NCBI GenBank assembly: GCA_017619615.1
Contig: JAFZRY010000025.1
Span: forward strand, 45,099-109,098
Reading direction: 5' to 3'
Origin: Lachnospiraceae bacterium
GTDB taxonomy: Bacteria > Bacillota > Clostridia > Lachnospirales > Lachnospiraceae
Length of the DNA: 64,000 bases
Below are positions 60,345 to 64,000 of this stretch, one piece after another. Each line of letters begins with the position of its first letter. Positions within the stretch are counted from its first letter, which is position 1. The position numbers were made by a program, and so were the translations under genes. The notes beneath the pieces are model-generated. The model was not told the DNA's origin and made no database searches. It saw nothing but the letters and a program-made list of their open reading frames with translations.

Positions 60345-61679
60345 ATGAACCGCTGCATGATCCAAGACATCAAAAACCATCTGGGCGAGCCCGTCAAGGT
60401 CCAGGGCTTCGTGGACAATTACCGCGACAGCAAGGCCATGGCCTTCATCGTGCTGAAGGACATCACCGGCCGCCTGCAGATCACGGTGGAGAAGGAAAAA
60501 CTGCCGGAAGTCACCGAGGCCCTCGCCGGCCTGACCCCGGACAGCGTCATCACCGTCACCGGCACCGTCGTGGAAAATGATTACGTCAAGCTGGGCGGCC
60601 TCGAAATGATCCCGGACAGCGTCTGCGTGGAATCCCTGGCCGACGCCCTGCCCATCGCCCGCAAGAGCATCCCCGCCACCAAGAAAAAACAGGCCGTGGA
60701 GCGCTCCTCCATCGACCAGCGCATCGACTACCGCTGGATCGATCTGCGCACGGACGAGAACCAGCTGATCTTCAAGGCCCAGACGACCCTGATCGCCGCC
60801 CTGCGCGAATTCTGCCTGGTCCGGAACTTCATGGAGATCCACACCCCCAAGCTGATCGCGGCGGCTTCCGAAAGCGGCGCGGACGTTTTTGAAGTCAAAT
60901 ACTTCGACCGCAGCGCCTACCTGGCCCAGAGCCCGCAGTTCTACAAGCAGATGGCCATGGCCTCCGGCTTCGAGCGCATCTTCGAAGTGGGCCCGGTCTT
61001 CCGTGCGGAGAAATCCTTCACCAACAAGCACACCACCGAATTCACCGGCTTTGACATCGAAATGAGCTACATCGACTCCTTCCGCGACGTGATGAAGTTC
61101 GAAGCCGAACTCCTCACCTACGGCCTGACCAAAGTCAAGGAAGCCTACGGCGAAGAGATCGAAGCCGCCTTCGGCATCCCGCTCGAAGTCCCGACCCTTC
61201 CCTTCCCCGAAGTGAAGCTCGAAGACCTGTACAAGGGCCTGGAGGAAGACTTCGGCTTTACGGTCCCCGAAGAAGAAAAGAACGACCTGACCACCGAAGC
61301 CGAACGCCTGAGCTACGACTGGGTCAAGAAGCACTATGGCCACGAATTCCTGTTCGTCACGGACTACAAGCCCGAAAAGCGCGCCTTCTACCACATGCGC
61401 GACGAGCACGGCATGCCCCTCGGCTACGACCTGATCTGGCGCGGCACCGAGATCACCACCGGCGCCCAGCGGGAACACCGCTACGAACTGCTGAAGAAGC
61501 AGGCCGAAGAAAAAGGCCTGGCCGAAGACGTGAAGTTCTACCTGGAGTTCTTCAAATACGGCTGCCCGCCTCACGGCGGCTTCGGCCTCGGCGTGGACCG
61601 TCTGACCATGCTCCTCGTGGGCCTGCCCATCAAGGAATGCATGTTCCTGTTCCGCAGCCCGAACCGACTGACGCCGTAA
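60345..61679 (+). CDS. aspS: Aspartyl-tRNA synthetase, archaeal/eukaryotic type
   Basis: A 444-residue class IIb synthetase with an N-terminal OB-fold anticodon domain (about 1-105). The catalytic domain shows motif 2 FRAEKSFTNKHTTEFTGFDIEM near 225 and motif 3 GGFGLGVDRLTMLLVGLP near 415. It is about 150 residues shorter than bacterial AspRS because the GAD insert is absent, so it belongs to the archaeal-type group often labelled aspartate-tRNA(Asn) ligase. Confusion with AsnRS is the main alternative; motif 2 differs from the AsnRS form. Non-discriminating use with GatCAB is possible but not shown here. ATG 60345 follows AAGGAG. Confidence 0.85.
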   Translation: MNRCMIQDIKNHLGEPVKVQGFVDNYRDSKAMAFIVLKDITGRLQITVEKEKLPEVTEALAGLTPDSVITVTGTVVENDYVKLGGLEMIPDSVCVESLADALPIARKSIPATKKKQAVERSSIDQRIDYRWIDLRTDENQLIFKAQTTLIAALREFCLVRNFMEIHTPKLIAAASESGADVFEVKYFDRSAYLAQSPQFYKQMAMASGFERIFEVGPVFRAEKSFTNKHTTEFTGFDIEMSYIDSFRDVMKFEAELLTYGLTKVKEAYGEEIEAAFGIPLEVPTLPFPEVKLEDLYKGLEEDFGFTVPEEEKNDLTTEAERLSYDWVKKHYGHEFLFVTDYKPEKRAFYHMRDEHGMPLGYDLIWRGTEITTGAQREHRYELLKKQAEEKGLAEDVKFYLEFFKYGCPPHGGFGLGVDRLTMLLVGLPIKECMFLFRSPNRLTP

Positions 61680-61747
61680 GGGCAGGGGCTTCCGGCTCCG
61701 TACCGGAACCATCTGCAGGCCGGCTCCATACCGGCCTGTCACAATCG

Positions 61748-61785
61748 AAAAGAAGCGGGCGCCCGCAAGCGTCCGCTTCTTTTTT
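61748..61785 (+). terminator. Terminator after aspS
   Basis: AAAAGAAGCGGGCG (61748-61761) pairs with CGTCCGCTTCTTTT (61770-61783, one G-T pair) and runs into T. It may also serve the facing gene at 61880. Confidence 0.82.
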
Positions 61786-61879
61786 GATGTTCCTGCGATC
61801 CCCGCGCACCGCGCCGGAACCGCCCTGATCCCCCCGTACACCTCCTTTTCACAGATTTGACTGAACCGGTTTTCCGGTG

Positions 61880-63520
61880 TTACTTTCTGATATACCGGGT
61901 GAAGCTCCGCCCGTTCGTGCTCACGAACACGTCGCCGTTCCGGCACTCCGCCATGACCCAGAAGCCGTTGCCGGTCAGGGTCAGCACGTCGTCGGTCAGC
62001 CCGCTGATCTTCGACGGTTTCCCGCCGTTGGTATAATACAGGCTTCCCTCCATTTCGTAAACGAAACCGTTTTTCAGCCCGACGGTCCGGGACAGATCGA
62101 CGGTGTCCGCCGTGACCCGCCGGGTCGAACCGCCCGCCTGCGCAAACCAGGTCTCGCCCTCTTCATCGATAAACAGGATGTTCTTTCCGCTCATGCTGAC
62201 GCGGAAGCCGCGGTGGCTGTCCGCCAGCTTGGTCTCCCGGTCCTCCGGTTTCTTCAGGTCCATCCGGTACAGGTTGCCGTTCTTGCTGTAGACCATGGTG
62301 CGGCCGTCGGACAGCAGGGCGGGCGTCATGACGTTTTTCATCAGGCTGTTCAGTTCCAGCCGCCCGTTCAGCTGATAGACTGTCAGGCCGCCGGTCCCGG
62401 CTGACACGTAGAAGCAGTCTTTCAGATCGCCGGTCCCGTAGAACCCGTTCTCATCCGTCGCCATCCCCTGCGGCGGAAGCAGGATCATCGCCTGCGACAG
62501 CAGTTTTTCGCGCTCGCGGCCCTTTTCGCTGAAATAGGTGCCCGCGCCGTCCGACACCAGGACCTGGTCTCCCGACGCGTTGAAGCACAGGACCTCCGCG
62601 TGATCCACCAGTTTCTGGCGCCCCTCCGTATCGCTTCCCTTCTGCACGTACAGAACGCCCTTGGACGAATAATAATACAGATACCGGCCGCCCGAAGATA
62701 TCGCGGCGGGCACCGCCTCCTTCGCGATCTCCCGCTCCCGGCCGTTGTAATAATACGCTGTGCTGCCTTCCCCTTCTTCCCGGATATAGGCTACCGCCTT
62801 CCCGTCCGGGGAAAGGCAGAACTGCGGGGAGACGCCGGCGGAGATCCGCTGGGATTTGCCGCCCCGGTACAGGAACAGTTCGTTCTCCTGCGTCAGATAC
62901 GCGGCGGCCGAGCTGTCAAAAGAAATGGCAAACTGTTTCACGTCATCCGCCACGTGCGTGAAGCGGGAGCCGTCAAACAGCATCAGCCGGTACTCCGTGG
63001 TCAGGAAAAGATAGCGGGAGCCGTCCGGGGACAGCAGCGCCTCCCGGATCCCTTCATCCGTTTTATAGCGTACCGCTTTGCCGGAGGAGGAATAGCCGAC
63101 CAGTTCCTCGTTGTCAGAAGCCATCACGGTCAGGCAGTCCCGCTGTGAACCGCCCGTCCGCGGGAAAAGGTTCCTGAGGAGGGAATATCCCCAGACGAGG
63201 GACGCGGCCAGGACCAGCACGGCGGCGATGCCGATGATCCAGCGGACCGGGGAATGGTGTCTGCGGGCTTTCAGCGGTTGCTGGGGCGTACCGGCGGATC
63301 CTGTCTGCGGAATAACCGCCAGGGCCGTCTGCGGCGGAACCGGCGGCGTTTCTCTGCGGACTGCCGGGGTGTTTACTTCCGGGACCGGAGCCTGGATCTC
63401 CTTCATTCCCTCTTCCGTTACGCGTACGGCAAAAACACCGGCCGGCAGCGGAGTGCCGCACTGGGTACAAAATTTATGGGTATCGTTAAAGCCGCATCCG
63501 CAGCGGGGACATATTTTCAT
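61880..63520 (-). CDS. Zinc-ribbon membrane protein with a predicted outer beta-propeller
   Basis: I do not recognise this 546-residue protein as a named family. Residues 1-25 form a zinc ribbon (CPRCGCGF and FCTQCGTPL). A Pro-rich cytoplasmic linker follows, with a single membrane helix near 93-115. The rest (about 130-546) is a series of roughly ten short beta-rich repeats such as LLSPDGSRYLFLTTEYRLMLF and LSPDGKAVAYIREE, typical of a TolB/WD40-like propeller lying outside the membrane. The zinc-ribbon/membrane layout is common in clostridial surface-stress proteins of unknown role. It stands alone between aspS and a tRNA cluster. ATG 63520 follows GAGGAG. Confidence 0.8.
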   Translation of the reverse strand: MKICPRCGCGFNDTHKFCTQCGTPLPAGVFAVRVTEEGMKEIQAPVPEVNTPAVRRETPPVPPQTALAVIPQTGSAGTPQQPLKARRHHSPVRWIIGIAAVLVLAASLVWGYSLLRNLFPRTGGSQRDCLTVMASDNEELVGYSSSGKAVRYKTDEGIREALLSPDGSRYLFLTTEYRLMLFDGSRFTHVADDVKQFAISFDSSAAAYLTQENELFLYRGGKSQRISAGVSPQFCLSPDGKAVAYIREEGEGSTAYYYNGREREIAKEAVPAAISSGGRYLYYYSSKGVLYVQKGSDTEGRQKLVDHAEVLCFNASGDQVLVSDGAGTYFSEKGREREKLLSQAMILLPPQGMATDENGFYGTGDLKDCFYVSAGTGGLTVYQLNGRLELNSLMKNVMTPALLSDGRTMVYSKNGNLYRMDLKKPEDRETKLADSHRGFRVSMSGKNILFIDEEGETWFAQAGGSTRRVTADTVDLSRTVGLKNGFVYEMEGSLYYTNGGKPSKISGLTDDVLTLTGNGFWVMAECRNGDVFVSTNGRSFTRYIRK

Positions 63521-63606
63521 CGCCGTATCTCCTCAAAGAGCATTCCGTTACTGATTATTGTAAAAGGAAACGGGACAGATTGCAAGTTCAAGAGGGGAAA
63601 AGATAA

Positions 63607-63627
63607 CAAAAAAGGGCCGGAGCCCTA
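63607..63627 (-). terminator. Terminator of the rRNA/tRNA unit
   Basis: A short stem AGGGC/GCCCT (63613-63617 with 63622-63626) is followed by T on the minus strand, just after tRNA-Cys. Confidence 0.65.
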
Positions 63628-63634
63628 AAGAAAG

Positions 63635-63706
63635 AGGCGACAGCCGGATTTGAACCGGCGCATCAGGGTTTTGCAGACCCACGCCTTACCACTTGGCTAT
63701 GTCGCC
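63635..63706 (-). tRNA. tRNA-Cys (anticodon GCA)
   Basis: A 72-base cloverleaf with acceptor GGCGACA/TGTCGCC, anticodon loop CTGCAAA with GCA and T-loop GTTCAAATC. It is the last gene of the tRNA row behind the 23S gene. Confidence 0.95.
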
Positions 63707-63717
63707 CTATAAAAAAG

Positions 63718-63789
63718 TGACCCCATCGGGAATCGAACCCGAGTTACCGCCGTGAAAGGGCGATGTCTTAACCGCTTGACCATGGGGCC
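63718..63789 (-). tRNA. tRNA-Glu (anticodon TTC)
   Basis: A 72-base cloverleaf with acceptor GGCCCCA/TGGGGTC, anticodon loop CTTTCAC with TTC and T-loop GTTCGATTC. It lies 11 bases from tRNA-Cys and 6 bases from tRNA-Asn. Confidence 0.95.
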
Positions 63790-63795
63790 GAAGAG

Positions 63796-63867
63796 CTCCC
63801 CGAGCAGGGCTCGAACCTGCAACAACCCGGTTAACAGCCGGGTGCTCTACCATTGAGCTATCGAGGA
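63796..63867 (-). tRNA. tRNA-Asn (anticodon GTT), second copy
   Basis: Identical in sequence to the tRNA-Asn at 39188-39259. It is the first tRNA after the 23S gene, about 63 bases behind its 3' end, and has no promoter of its own, so it is read from the rRNA operon. Confidence 0.95.
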
Positions 63868-63930
63868 AGGTGCTTTCAAGGCTTGCGCCCTGAAAGCCGC
63901 ATATCGAAGAAGCAGTGCACCTAAGAGTTG

Positions 63931-64000
63931 TGATCAAGTGTACGACCTATTAGTAACAGTCAGCTGCGTGTGTTGCCACACTTCCACCTCTGCCCTATCA
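63931..64000 (-). rRNA. 23S ribosomal RNA, 3' end (partial)
   Basis: The minus strand reads TGATAGGGCAGAGGTGGAAG, then CAGCTGACTGTTACTAATAG and GTCGTACACTTGATC. This matches the conserved last 70 bases or so of bacterial 23S rRNA. The gene runs off the right end of the window. The mature 3' end is placed at about 63931 by similarity; the exact base is uncertain. No 5S gene follows in the 63 bases before tRNA-Asn. Confidence 0.88.

Noticed and set aside
57366-61946. Antisense open frame of 1526 codons opposite trkA, trkH and aspS
   Set aside because: It is opposite three well-recognised genes, has Gly/Ala/His/Asp-rich low-complexity product with no domain, and results from GC bias at third codon positions.

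Overview
The window is a GC-rich chromosomal segment from a member of the Bacillota, most likely class Clostridia. The evidence is the ribonuclease Y, HrcA/CIRCE-controlled Hsp20, PASTA-kinase/PrpC pair, RsgA, GdpP-L9-DnaB block, TmcAL, RibU-type ECF component, ZTP riboswitch, strong AGGAGG-type ribosome binding sites and classic sigma-A promoters. The family cannot be fixed from this sequence. Gene density is high. There are no phage genes, insertion sequences or CRISPR arrays.

Region 1 (1-15.4 kb) is mostly minus strand: exonuclease III, ribonuclease Y, then one long de novo purine operon transcribed purE-purC-purF-purM-FNT transporter-purN-purO-AICAR transformylase-small Cys-rich protein-purD-purL. 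A ZTP riboswitch with an overlapping terminator sits in its leader. Unusual points are the split of the PurH functions (stand-alone transformylase plus archaeal-type PurO cyclohydrolase), a PurF with no N-terminal nucleophile cysteine, a formate/nitrite-type channel gene inside the operon, and two palindromic repeats translated in frame inside purL. Divergent from this operon (15.5-20.6 kb) lies a BMP-type nucleoside ABC importer, so purine salvage uptake and purine synthesis share one intergenic region.

Region 2 (20.7-26.4 kb) has a membrane pyrophosphatase and a phosphate acyltransferase, a Nudix hydrolase with an M42 peptidase, and a CIRCE-controlled small heat-shock protein. A cluster of palindromic repeats with a GGGACGGTTC core follows. 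Region 3 (26.4-34.0 kb, minus strand) holds a YjjI-type glycyl radical enzyme and its activase behind tsaD, rnz, rimI, tsaB, tsaE, a RibU-like transporter subunit and a sugar nucleotidyltransferase.

Region 4 (34-40.6 kb) encodes envelope proteins: a VanW protein with a Thr-Glu-Pro linker, and an NlpC/P60 hydrolase. It also has long-form HPF, an XRE regulator with one membrane segment, tRNA-Asn and tRNA-Ser, and a remnant copy of the tRNA-Ser 3' end 240 bp away. Region 5 (40.7-56 kb, minus strand) is the conserved tmcAL, gdpP-rplI-dnaB and fmt-rsmB-rlmN-prpC-prkC-rsgA-rpe block, plus a PrsA-like lipoprotein and ung. The PASTA kinase ends in almost the same terminal module as the VanW protein.

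Region 6 (56-64 kb) has a cold-shock protein, a HAD phosphatase, the TrkA/TrkH potassium uptake pair, an archaeal-type aspartyl-tRNA synthetase, a zinc-ribbon/membrane/beta-propeller protein, three tRNAs (Cys, Glu, Asn) and the 3' end of a 23S rRNA gene running off the right edge. Long antisense open frames opposite purL, hppA, prkC, gdpP, the VanW gene and trkA-trkH-aspS are GC-driven shadows and are left out.
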